Under the pieces are notes generated by a model that worked only from the letters and a program-made list of their open reading frames with translations, was not told where the DNA came from and did no database searches. From Bacillota bacterium (GTDB taxonomy: Bacteria; Bacillota; Clostridia; Acetivibrionales; DTU013), in assembly GCA_023435305.1 (NCBI GenBank), contig JAEYRV010000051.1, positions 1-12,686 on the forward strand: a DNA stretch of 12,686 nt, read 5' to 3'. This document shows, piece after piece, positions 1-5,998 of the stretch. A program made the translations under genes and the position numbers. Positions within the stretch are counted from its first letter, which is position 1, and the number at the start of each line of letters is the position of its first letter.

Positions 1-126
1 GTGCTCAGAGCCTTACTTCGGTTGCCGAAAGTTCTGCACTTTACTTGCCGGGAATTCTGCACTTTACTTGCCGAAAACTCTGACATTACCTTGCCGAAAA
101 TTGTGCACTTTACTTTGCCGTTTACA
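1..126. mobile_element. Probable end of an IS21-family insertion sequence
   Basis: The segment holds four tandem 23-bp units (22-44, 45-67, 68-90, 91-113), each close to TTGCCGAAAATTCTGCACTTTAC, followed by a partial unit that stops in TTTACA at 126. Read on the other strand the end begins TGTAAACGGCAAAG. IS21-family elements are known for TG...CA termini with several internal repeats that bind the IstA transposase, and this layout matches that pattern. The third unit is the most diverged. No transposase gene lies in the window; istA/istB-like genes would be expected to the left of position 1. No target duplication can be checked with only one end present. It could instead be another tandem repeat array, but the graded repeats and CA end favour an IS terminus. 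Confidence 0.55.
22..113. repeat. Four tandem 23-bp repeats
   Basis: Units start at 22, 45, 68 and 91, directly abutting with no spacer. Units one, two and four share TTGCCG, a variable A/G-rich step, and TGCACTTTAC. Unit three has TGACATTAC instead and an extra C before unit four. They are the likely transposase-binding sites of the IS end described above. Confidence 0.85.
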
Positions 127-209
127 CCTTTTTCAACTCTTACTATTTGTCCGGTAATCGCATGAATATCGTGTATTAGATTAATGCAGAGGGTTTTCGG
201 CTGCGGAAC

Positions 210-237
210 TTGACAGAAAACTATTTTGTTCTATAAT
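210..237 (+). promoter_or_regulatory. Sigma-A promoter of the tetR operon
   Basis: A consensus -35 TTGACA (210-215) and a consensus -10 TATAAT (232-237) are separated by 16 bp. This is the strongest-looking promoter in the window. It lies about 30 bp upstream of the TetR start codon and just outside the putative IS end, so the operon does not need a promoter supplied by the IS. Confidence 0.85.
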
Positions 238-256
238 GAGTATATACTCAATGAGT
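237..256. promoter_or_regulatory. Palindromic operator of the TetR regulator
   Basis: A perfect 14-bp palindrome TGAGTATATACTCA (237-250) starts at the last base of the -10 and covers the expected transcription start. It overlaps a second, 11-bp palindrome ACTCA-A-TGAGT (246-256). Three TGAGT half-sites in alternating orientation result. Position and symmetry fit autorepression by the TetR protein encoded directly downstream; binding itself is inferred. Confidence 0.7.
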
Positions 257-269
257 GAGGAGTCAGTAA

Positions 270-869
270 ATGCAAACATCTAAACGACAGATACAAAAAA
301 CGAATACCCGAAACAAAATCATTGTGACGGCCTATCGAGTTTTTTCTGAAAAAGGTTTTTCGGTCGCTACAAGCGTTATCGCGAAGGAAGCGGGAGTCTC
401 GCATGGCTCGGTATTTGTCCATTTTCCGACACTTAACGATTTATTACTATGTTTGTTGTCGGACTTTGGAGATAAGATAGGTGCAAGTCTACATATACTC
501 ACAAAGAAATGTGACAGTATCAAAGGCCTTTTGGAGGTACACTTGAATGTCCTGGAAGAATATGAAGCTTTCTACTCCAAACTGATTTCTGAAATAAATT
601 TATTGCCGATTGAAGCAAAAAGTACTTTTGTAATGATTCAGTCGACTGTGGCCTTTCATTTCAGCAACATTATCGAGTGCGAAATAGAAAAGGGAGTTGT
701 TAAAAAGCTCCCTACACACATGCTTTTTAATACATGGCTCGGCTTGATCCATTATTATCTGATGAACAAAGATTTCTTCTCAAGTCCGGATGAATCAGTA
801 TTGCGAAGGTACAAGGCAGAGCTTATATCAACTTATTTGAACCTAATAAACTCGAAAAGTGAGGAATAA
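270..869 (+). CDS. TetR/AcrR-family transcriptional regulator
   Basis: A 199-residue protein, the usual length for TetR regulators. The N-terminal DNA-binding domain spans about residues 14-60: a first helix (RNKIIVTAYRVFSEKGF), then the helix-turn-helix around 34-53 (SVIAKEAGVSHGSVFVHF), a standard TetR signature. The C-terminal half is helical and should hold the ligand pocket; the ligand cannot be told. The start at 270 is supported by GAGGAG at 257-262, 7 bases upstream. It is first in an operon with the zinc-ribbon gene (2-base gap) and the TfoX-C gene. The palindrome on its promoter suggests that it represses its own operon. No efflux pump or enzyme gene, the usual TetR target, is adjacent, so the regulated function is probably the two small proteins or a distant locus. 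Confidence 0.9.
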   Translation: MQTSKRQIQKTNTRNKIIVTAYRVFSEKGFSVATSVIAKEAGVSHGSVFVHFPTLNDLLLCLLSDFGDKIGASLHILTKKCDSIKGLLEVHLNVLEEYEAFYSKLISEINLLPIEAKSTFVMIQSTVAFHFSNIIECEIEKGVVKKLPTHMLFNTWLGLIHYYLMNKDFFSSPDESVLRRYKAELISTYLNLINSKSEE

Positions 870-871
870 AG

Positions 872-1117
872 ATGAAAACATGTATTGCCTGTGGTATGCC
901 AATGGAGAATATCTCTGATTTTGCTGCAAACGACCCCGGTAAAGATTACTGTGTCCATTGCGCAAATCCTGACGGCGGGATGCAATCCTTTGAAGAAAAG
1001 AAGGTGAACCTTACAGAATTTATAGTAAGGACACAGGGCTTTGATGAAAAAGCCGCCGGGAAAATGGCCGAAAGCATGATGCGCAATCTGCCGGCGTGGA
1101 GAAAATACTTTGAATAG
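872..1117 (+). CDS. Small zinc-ribbon protein
   Basis: An 81-residue protein with two CxxC knuckles, C4/C7 (CIACGMPM) and C27/C30 (YCVHC), which should bind one zinc ion. The arrangement, with GMPM after the first knuckle and a short helical C-terminal half ending in PAWRKYF, matches the 'putative zinc ribbon' proteins (PF12674 type) common in Clostridia, which have no assigned biochemical role. The ribosome site GAGGA (861-865) lies inside the end of the TetR gene, whose stop codon is 2 bases before this start, so the two are probably translationally coupled. It shares the TetR-controlled promoter. A nucleic-acid or protein-binding role is plausible from the fold but not shown. Confidence 0.75.
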   Translation: MKTCIACGMPMENISDFAANDPGKDYCVHCANPDGGMQSFEEKKVNLTEFIVRTQGFDEKAAGKMAESMMRNLPAWRKYFE

Positions 1118-1130
1118 GAGATAGATCGTA

Positions 1131-1391
1131 ATGGGGGAATTAGCTGAACTGCCTAATGTAGGTAGAGTTTTGGAGAAACATCTTAATGAAATCGGGATCT
1201 ATACAGTGAAGCAGCTGAGAGAAATTGGCAGCAAGGAAGCATTTATTCGTATAAGGTTCTATGACCCCGGTGCTTGTCTTCATATGCTCTACGGGCTGCA
1301 AGGAGCAATAGAAGGGATTAGAGATACTTTACTGACTGAAAGTACAAAGCAGGACTTAAGAGTGTTTTACAAAAAAATTTGTGAGGGTTAA
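1131..1391 (+). CDS. Stand-alone TfoX C-terminal domain protein
   Basis: An 86-residue protein. The segment from LAELPNVGRVLEKHLNEIGI through VKQLREIGSKEAF and CLHMLYGLQGAIEGI matches the TfoX C-terminal domain (PF04994), which contains a helix-hairpin-helix-like start. Full TfoX/Sxy competence regulators have an extra N-terminal domain that is absent here; single-domain versions are common in Firmicutes and of unknown function. The AGGAGA ribosome site (1116-1121) overlaps the stop codon of the preceding zinc-ribbon gene, so it belongs to the same operon. A role in natural competence should not be assumed from the name. Confidence 0.8.
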   Translation: MGELAELPNVGRVLEKHLNEIGIYTVKQLREIGSKEAFIRIRFYDPGACLHMLYGLQGAIEGIRDTLLTESTKQDLRVFYKKICEG

Positions 1392-1422
1392 TAAGAATGT
1401 TTTTCCTCTCAGGAAAGTATCC

Positions 1423-1451
1423 TTGATTTTAATGTAAATATGATTTAGAAT
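1423..1451 (+). promoter_or_regulatory. Promoter of the SOS polymerase operon
   Basis: TTGATT (1423-1428) and TAGAAT (1446-1451) with a 17-bp spacer form a good sigma-A promoter. The predicted start of transcription falls in the LexA box immediately downstream. The leader before the polymerase start codon is about 85 bases. Confidence 0.65.
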
Positions 1452-1456
1452 ATATA

Positions 1457-1472
1457 CAGAACATATGTTCTG
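1457..1472. promoter_or_regulatory. LexA (SOS) box
   Basis: A perfect 16-bp palindrome CAGAACATATGTTCTG. Its core GAAC-ATAT-GTTC is the Gram-positive LexA/DinR site (consensus CGAAC-N4-GTTCG). It lies 5 bp after the predicted -10, where bound LexA would block transcription, and the downstream genes are a translesion polymerase pair, a classic SOS target. Confidence 0.9.
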
Positions 1473-1542
1473 AGTTAATTGTTGCTGATATGGTGAAGCG
1501 GCTGAAGGAATGCAATGGAAACAATATCGAAGGTGAAATATC

Positions 1543-3072
1543 ATGGATAAAAAGAACCGCTTTTATATAGCAATCGACCTGAAGTCTTTTTATGCTTCAG
1601 TTGAATGTGTTGAGCGCGGTCTTGACCCTATGAGCACAAATCTTGTGGTAGCCGACGCCAGCCGTACGGAGAAGACCATCTGCCTTGCAGTTTCGCCGTC
1701 GCTCAAAGCCCATGGGATACCGGGACGGGCAAGATTGTTTGAAGTTGTTCAAAAAGTCAGAGAAATAAACGCGCAAAGGCAGCAAGCAGCGCCAGGCCGA
1801 AAGCTCACCGGCGAGTCCTATAACAGTGTCGCACTGAGATCCTATCCTGAAGCGGCTCTTTCATATATAACCGCGACTCCGCGTATGGCACTGTATATAG
1901 AGTACAGTACGAGGATATACAATATTTATTTAAAGTACGTTGCCCCGGAGGATATCCATGTGTACTCCATTGATGAGGTGTTCATCGATGCCACTGATTA
2001 TCTGGACACATATCATCTCACGCCCCGGGAGATGGCCATGACGATGATCCAGGAAGTCCTCAGGACGACTGGTATTACAGCAACAGCCGGGATCGGGACA
2101 AATCTTTACCTTGCTAAAGTTGCAATGGATATCCAGGCGAAGCATATAAAGCCGGATAAAGACGGGGTGCGTATTGCGGAGCTGGATGAGATGACCTATC
2201 GCCAACTGCTCTGGACCCATCGTCCGCTGACGGATTTCTGGCGTGTCGGAAGAGGGTATGCCAGTAAGCTTGAGAAACACGGGATGTTCACGATGGGCGA
2301 TGTGGCAAGATGCTCTGCCGGAAAGCCCAATGAGTACTACAATGAAGATTTGCTTTATAAGCTCTTCGGTATTAATGCAGAATTGCTGATCGACCATGCA
2401 TGGGGGTGGGAACCATGCACGATGGCCGATATCAAGTCCTATAAACCCAGCACTAGCAGTATTGGTACCGGACAGGTCCTGCAAGGCCCTTACACCTTTG
2501 ATAAAGCAAAATTGGTCGTGCGGGAAATGGCTGATCTTCTTGCTCTCGATCTGGTGGGCAAGGGTCTTGTGACCGACCAGATCGTTCTGACTATAGGATA
2601 TGACATTGAAAGTCTCAAGAATCCGGAAATCAGCAAGTCTTATAATGGAGAGGTGACAACGGACCATTATGGCCGCAAAATACCCAAGCATGCACACGGC
2701 ACTTCAAACCTGCGCTGTCAGACATCCTCTGCGACGCTTATCACGGAAGCGGCCATGGAGCTGTTTGAACGTATCGTTGGCAAAAATCTGCTGGTCAGAA
2801 GAGTATATATAACAGCAAATCATGTGGTCAATGAAAATTCTGTTGAAAAAGGCGGCTCCTTTGAGCAGCTGGATATGTTTACAGAGTATGATTCTGTTCA
2901 GAAAAAGCGCGCCGAGGAAGAAGAGGCTCTGGAAAGAGAGAAAAAGATGCTGGAGGCAGTTAACAGTATAAAGATGAAGTACGGTAAAAATGCTGTTCTG
3001 AAGGGCATGAACCTTGAGGAAGGAGCAACGACGGTATTACGCAACCGGCAGATCGGAGGGCATAAGGCATGA
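1543..3072 (+). CDS. Y-family translesion DNA polymerase (UmuC/UvrX type)
   Basis: A 509-residue error-prone polymerase that copies past damaged bases. The N-terminal palm motif FYIAIDLKSFYASVE supplies metal-binding D12 and the steric-gate region, and VYSIDEVFID supplies D144 and E145, so the full catalytic triad is present. The thumb helix-hairpin-helix and little-finger regions follow. QLDMF at residues 442-446 matches the beta sliding-clamp binding motif. A charged helical tail (about 455-475) follows and the protein ends in KYGKNAVLKG...RQIGGHKA, typical of the Firmicutes UvrX/YqjW-like group and longer than DinB. The start is set by AAGGTG at 1530-1535. The stop overlaps the next start by 4 bases (ATGA). 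LexA control is indicated by the upstream box. Membership of the UvrX group is a family judgement; Pol IV is less likely because of the YolD partner. Confidence 0.92.
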   Translation: MDKKNRFYIAIDLKSFYASVECVERGLDPMSTNLVVADASRTEKTICLAVSPSLKAHGIPGRARLFEVVQKVREINAQRQQAAPGRKLTGESYNSVALRSYPEAALSYITATPRMALYIEYSTRIYNIYLKYVAPEDIHVYSIDEVFIDATDYLDTYHLTPREMAMTMIQEVLRTTGITATAGIGTNLYLAKVAMDIQAKHIKPDKDGVRIAELDEMTYRQLLWTHRPLTDFWRVGRGYASKLEKHGMFTMGDVARCSAGKPNEYYNEDLLYKLFGINAELLIDHAWGWEPCTMADIKSYKPSTSSIGTGQVLQGPYTFDKAKLVVREMADLLALDLVGKGLVTDQIVLTIGYDIESLKNPEISKSYNGEVTTDHYGRKIPKHAHGTSNLRCQTSSATLITEAAMELFERIVGKNLLVRRVYITANHVVNENSVEKGGSFEQLDMFTEYDSVQKKRAEEEEALEREKKMLEAVNSIKMKYGKNAVLKGMNLEEGATTVLRNRQIGGHKA

Positions 3073-3512
3073 CGAATCCATATGAAGACATTATCAATTT
3101 GCCGCATCATACCTCTGCATCACGTCCTCATATGTCCGTATATGACCGTGCAGCGCAGTTTTCGCCGTTTGCTGCGCTTACAGGCTACGATGCGGCTATC
3201 TCTGAGACAGCCCGATTAACAGATCAAAAAATCGAGTTGGATGAATACACAAAGGCAGGTTTGAGTGAGAGACTGTGTATGATCAGCGATATGAGGGACA
3301 GGCGGACTGAAGTTTCGATCACCTATTTTGTGCCTGATAATAAGAAGTCTGGTGGGGAGTATATTACCGTTAGTGGATGCGTGAGGAAAATCGATGAGCA
3401 TGACCGCACTGTGGTAATGCAGGATGCCACTAAAATTCCCATCGATGATATACTTGAAATCGAAAGTGAGTTGTTCTGCAAACTCGAAGCATCACATACT
3501 TGCGAAGAATAA
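3069..3512 (+). CDS. YolD-like protein, partner of the Y-family polymerase
   Basis: A 147-residue protein starting NPYEDIINLPHH and continuing with MSVYDRAAQFSPFAALTGYD, the signature of the clostridial YolD-like family (PF08863). Its N-terminal part is characteristic and its C-terminal half is a small beta-rich domain (SITYFVPDN...GEYITVSGCVRKIDEHDRT). YolD proteins in Bacillus sit next to uvrX/yqjW-type polymerases and have been proposed to act as the counterpart of UmuD in Pol V. The start codon overlaps the polymerase stop (ATGA), so the two are co-translated and probably form a complex. LexA control comes through the shared promoter. No self-cleavage site like that of UmuD is recognisable. 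Confidence 0.85.
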   Translation: MTNPYEDIINLPHHTSASRPHMSVYDRAAQFSPFAALTGYDAAISETARLTDQKIELDEYTKAGLSERLCMISDMRDRRTEVSITYFVPDNKKSGGEYITVSGCVRKIDEHDRTVVMQDATKIPIDDILEIESELFCKLEASHTCEE

Positions 3513-3518
3513 AAAAAC

Positions 3519-3557
3519 AGGAGCAGCGCAATAAAATGCACCGCTCCTATTGGTTTT
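3519..3557. terminator. Bidirectional terminator between convergent operons
   Basis: AGGAGC (3519-3524) pairs with GCTCCT (3543-3548), and inside them a mismatched G-C and GCA/TGC extend the stem to an ATAAAA loop. A T-rich run (TTGGTTTTT) follows on the plus strand, and the A-run at 3511-3517 gives a U-tract for the minus strand. It sits exactly between the SOS operon and the convergent SLH gene. Confidence 0.7.
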
Positions 3558-3563
3558 TGTTTA

Positions 3564-4238
3564 TTAAAGAGTCTTCTTGTACAAACGATAGACAAAAAGA
3601 ATACTTTGCTCAATGGTGCAAGATGACTTAGGAGATAGCGTGGTGGGCGAGTTTCCGGACATGATACCGTTGGCTGCCAGCGCACCTACACCTTCCAGTG
3701 CCCAGGATGAAACCTGTGCTTTATCTGTGAATTTGCTTAGGTCTGCAGTTGCCGGGGCAAGGTTCTGGTTTGTTTCAGTTTGGATATACTTTGCAGCACG
3801 GTAAATCATCGCTGCGATTTGCTCCCTGTTGCTTTTGGCCTCCGGGTCAAAGCGATTGTTTCCAACACCGCCGACAATACCTGCGGCGTATGCTTTGAGG
3901 ACTGCTGTTTCAGTGGTGTCTGTGAAGGTTGTAGCTGCAGCAGGGACAATTTCCTTTCCGGTGATCTTCTCGACACAGTTAACTATCAGTTCAGCAAACT
4001 GAAAGCGAGTTATTTCGTGGGTCATATAGCTTGAGGTGTGTTCTGTGATAAGCCCAGCCTCAAGCGCAAGATCGATTTCAGCTTTAGCCCAGGGGCTGAC
4101 CTTTTCCTTTTCGATCAATTCGGGAGCAAATACATCCTCGGAGTCCAGTTCTGTTACTGTAAAGGCATATGCCGTGCTGACAAAAAATCCAATGCAAAGG
4201 GATACTACACATAATACTGCCAGTAATTTCTTCATCAT
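3564..4238 (-). CDS. Small exported protein consisting of three SLH repeats
   Basis: A 224-residue protein. Residues 1-25 are a signal peptide (KK, hydrophobic core, STAYA cleavage site). The rest is three S-layer homology repeats, about 48-97, 105-152 and 170-222, recognisable by SPWAKAEIDLALEAGLI, FTDTTETAVLKAYAAGIVGG...REQIAAMIYR and FTDKAQVSSWALEGVGALAANGIMSG. SLH triplets bind pyruvylated secondary cell-wall polymer and hold proteins on the surface. There is almost no other domain, so this is an anchor module without cargo. AGGAGG at 4247-4252 is 8 bases before the first of two adjacent ATGs. It overlaps the stop of the upstream secreted-protein gene, so translation is probably coupled. 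The partner may supply the missing extracellular domain; that is inference. Middle-repeat wording (LKAYA.GI, NREQ) resembles the SLH protein at 10620-12623. Confidence 0.88.
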   Translation of the reverse strand: MMKKLLAVLCVVSLCIGFFVSTAYAFTVTELDSEDVFAPELIEKEKVSPWAKAEIDLALEAGLITEHTSSYMTHEITRFQFAELIVNCVEKITGKEIVPAAATTFTDTTETAVLKAYAAGIVGGVGNNRFDPEAKSNREQIAAMIYRAAKYIQTETNQNLAPATADLSKFTDKAQVSSWALEGVGALAANGIMSGNSPTTLSPKSSCTIEQSILFVYRLYKKTL

Positions 4239-4250
4239 TTATTTTTCCTC

Positions 4251-5477
4251 CTATTTCGCTGATTTTACTTCTATGCCTAATGTGGCAGCCATCCATGATG
4301 CGCCAGTACGTTCATCAATGAGACGATAGCCCTGGATGTCATCCGTGGATATCTCACCAAATACACCGTCATTAAGGAAAGCCTCCCGCTCGGCAAGACT
4401 GTCGAAATCCAGCCACAGCACCTTTAAAGTTGAGAGGTTTGAGTAATTAGAAACTATGGGTTTTGTTACACTTGCTTCTGCTGCCAGGTCTACGTCGATA
4501 GCGTGTATTTGACCCTTGAAGACTTGATTGCCTTTATAATCTGCCATTTCAGGGAGGTATGTAATAATGGCAGAGTACTTCCTGATGGGGGCATCTGTGT
4601 TGTTAGTCAGTTTATAGGAGTATGCATATCCATTATCCAGCATGTATGAGCTCTCTTTTATGGTAAACGTGAGAGGGCCTTTGGCTTTGATACCAAGCAG
4701 TTTAGCCAATCCGGTATAACTATGTTGATATGTAATGGTTTCATATTCTCCTTTGTAGGTAAAGGTCATAAGTCCTGTCTTCTCGAGTTCCTCTGCCTGC
4801 TTTGATGTTACAGACAGCGCTGTAGTGAGCCAGTAGTTTGCTGCAATATCCTGGGGACTATAGTTGCCATTGCTGTCCAGCGGATAAGTTGAATGGAAGT
4901 CATAACGTACAAGACCATTTTGGACCTTATAGCTGTACTTATTGGCAGCCAGCTTGCGGCCAAAGTTCTCGAACGGTACTGTAGCGGCAGTGGCTCGGGT
5001 TGTACCGCCCCCCTTGTAAAAGACGAAAAGCGGGAATTCACCGGCAAGGCCTTCGTCGTCTGCATACCATATACCGCCGCCGCCGCAATCATCCCAGGGG
5101 TAATCCATAAAATTGCCGAAACTCAAATCCGATACATATTTATTTTCATAACAGAAATTGTAGTATGCCGTCGGATTCTTGCTTGTGATCTCAAAAATGA
5201 TTTCTGAACCATCAGCTAATACAGGAATATTGACATCACCAAATTCATAGCCTCTGAGTTCCTCTGAAAAAGCCCAGTATTTTGCCGAAATTTCACCCAG
5301 ATATCCTGTGTAAGTCAGCTTTATGGTAACGTCTTCATCAAAGAGCTGATACCGGATATGATCCTGTGATAATGTTACAGTTTTTTGCACAGATTTTGGA
5401 AATGTTACAGCAAAGGCTGTGGATGTGCAGCTCAGCATAATGCAGAGGCACAGTAGAATTGCTAGTAGTTTCTTCAT
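4251..5477 (-). CDS. Secreted protein of unknown function
   Basis: A 408-residue exported protein that I do not recognise. Residues 1-23 form a signal peptide (MKKLLAILL core, STAFA cleavage site). The mature part is rich in aromatic and beta-forming residues. There is an N-terminal section with a glycine/cysteine patch (DDCGGGGIWYADDEG), a central section (ITYQHSYTGLAKLLGIKAKG), and a section beginning YSYKLTNNTDAPIRKYSAIITYLP that looks like an extracellular beta-sandwich of the FxLYD/DUF5780 kind. It has no SLH repeats of its own. The ATG at 5477 is chosen because GGAGGG lies 8 bases upstream; an in-frame TTG at 5498 has no such site. The stop is 12 bases before the SLH-only gene, making a two-gene operon. 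A membrane-proximal or wall-associated role with that partner is inferred. Confidence 0.75.
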   Translation of the reverse strand: MKKLLAILLCLCIMLSCTSTAFAVTFPKSVQKTVTLSQDHIRYQLFDEDVTIKLTYTGYLGEISAKYWAFSEELRGYEFGDVNIPVLADGSEIIFEITSKNPTAYYNFCYENKYVSDLSFGNFMDYPWDDCGGGGIWYADDEGLAGEFPLFVFYKGGGTTRATAATVPFENFGRKLAANKYSYKVQNGLVRYDFHSTYPLDSNGNYSPQDIAANYWLTTALSVTSKQAEELEKTGLMTFTYKGEYETITYQHSYTGLAKLLGIKAKGPLTFTIKESSYMLDNGYAYSYKLTNNTDAPIRKYSAIITYLPEMADYKGNQVFKGQIHAIDVDLAAEASVTKPIVSNYSNLSTLKVLWLDFDSLAEREAFLNDGVFGEISTDDIQGYRLIDERTGASWMAATLGIEVKSAK

Positions 5478-5501
5478 TAGATGATCCCTCCGTTGCAAAA
5501 T

Positions 5502-5530
5502 ATGTTAGTGAATTGACCAGCTTATATCAA
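5502..5530 (-). promoter_or_regulatory. Promoter of the secreted-protein/SLH operon
   Basis: On the minus strand TTGATA (5530-5525) and TAACAT (5507-5502) are 17 bp apart, putting transcription start near 5495, just ahead of the ribosome site of the gene starting at 5477. It runs away from the PadR promoter, about 75 bp from the PadR palindrome. Confidence 0.5.
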
Positions 5531-5580
5531 TTATGACATAGCAAGCCGTCCGAGGCAATGAGGGTTGTAATGAAAAAATG

Positions 5581-5609
5581 TTGATTTTTAATTTCTCAGG
5601 TGATATCCT
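5581..5609 (+). promoter_or_regulatory. Probable promoter of the padR-SEDS operon
   Basis: TTGATT (5581-5586) and TATCCT (5604-5609) are separated by 17 bp. The -10 lies inside the left arm of the PadR palindrome, so bound PadR would exclude RNA polymerase. The -10 is imperfect and other hexamers within the AT-rich palindrome are possible. Confidence 0.45.
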
Positions 5610-5638
5610 ATACATAGAATATCTATGCATAGGATATC
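5602..5638. promoter_or_regulatory. 37-bp near-perfect palindrome, PadR operator
   Basis: The arms GATATCCTATACATAG (5602-5617) and CTATGCATAGGATATC (5623-5638) are inverted copies with one mismatch (A/G at the eleventh base), around the centre AATAT. Smaller palindromes are nested inside: GATATC at each end and CTATGCATAG in the right arm. It ends 8 bp before the ribosome site of the PadR gene. PadR-family repressors typically bind such AT-rich dyads at their own promoters, so autoregulation is likely. Confidence 0.75.
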
Positions 5639-5659
5639 TGTGTACAAGGAGGTACTTCA

Positions 5660-5998
5660 ATGAAAATCAACAAAGAGCTGATGAAGGGCAGTACATCCAT
5701 CCTTATTCTCTCATTACTGGAGAAGGAGGATATGTATGGGTATCAGATAACACAGGAACTGAGAAAGAAATCCGATGCGGTTTTTGACTTGAAGGAAGGC
5801 ACGCTGTACCCGATGCTGCATGGACTGGAGAATGAGAATGCCATAGAATCATACTGGTATGATGCCGACAACGGGAAACGCAGAAAATATTACAGGATCA
5901 CAGGAGACGGAAGAAAACTGTTAAAACACAAAAAGGATGAATGGCGATCATACACAAAGGCAGTGAATTCTGTGATTGGAGGTGCTTGCCTTGGATAA
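5660..5998 (+). CDS. PadR-family transcriptional repressor
   Basis: A 112-residue winged-helix protein. The family signature is clear: an N-terminal helix and LMKGSTSILILSLLEKEDMYGYQI, the recognition region FDLKEGTLYPMLHGLENE, and the wing RRKYYRITGDGRKLL. This size and the short C-terminal helix match the PadR-s1 group. AAGGAGG (5646-5652) gives a strong start 7 bases later. The gene lies downstream of a 37-bp palindrome and overlaps the next gene by 8 bases. PadR genes next to HAAS-domain membrane proteins are a recurrent Gram-positive arrangement in which the repressor responds to membrane or envelope signals; which signal acts here is unknown. Confidence 0.92.
   Translation: MKINKELMKGSTSILILSLLEKEDMYGYQITQELRKKSDAVFDLKEGTLYPMLHGLENENAIESYWYDADNGKRRKYYRITGDGRKLLKHKKDEWRSYTKAVNSVIGGACLG

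Noticed and set aside
22..113. Possible CRISPR array
   Set aside because: The 23-bp units abut directly with no spacers and lie at a CA-ended terminus, so transposase-binding repeats explain them better.
1131..1391. Evidence for natural competence from the TfoX-like gene
   Set aside because: Only the C-terminal domain is present and no com genes are in view; the single-domain family has no shown competence role.
1402..1416. Hairpin TTTCCT-CTC-AGGAAA after the TfoX-C gene
   Set aside because: The stem is only 6 bp, AT-rich, and not followed by a clear T run, so a terminator call is not safe.
1930..2697. 255-residue open frame on the minus strand
   Set aside because: It lies entirely within the Y-family polymerase gene, which has full catalytic motifs; the minus-strand product has no recognisable domain, and the frame is a shadow of the real gene.
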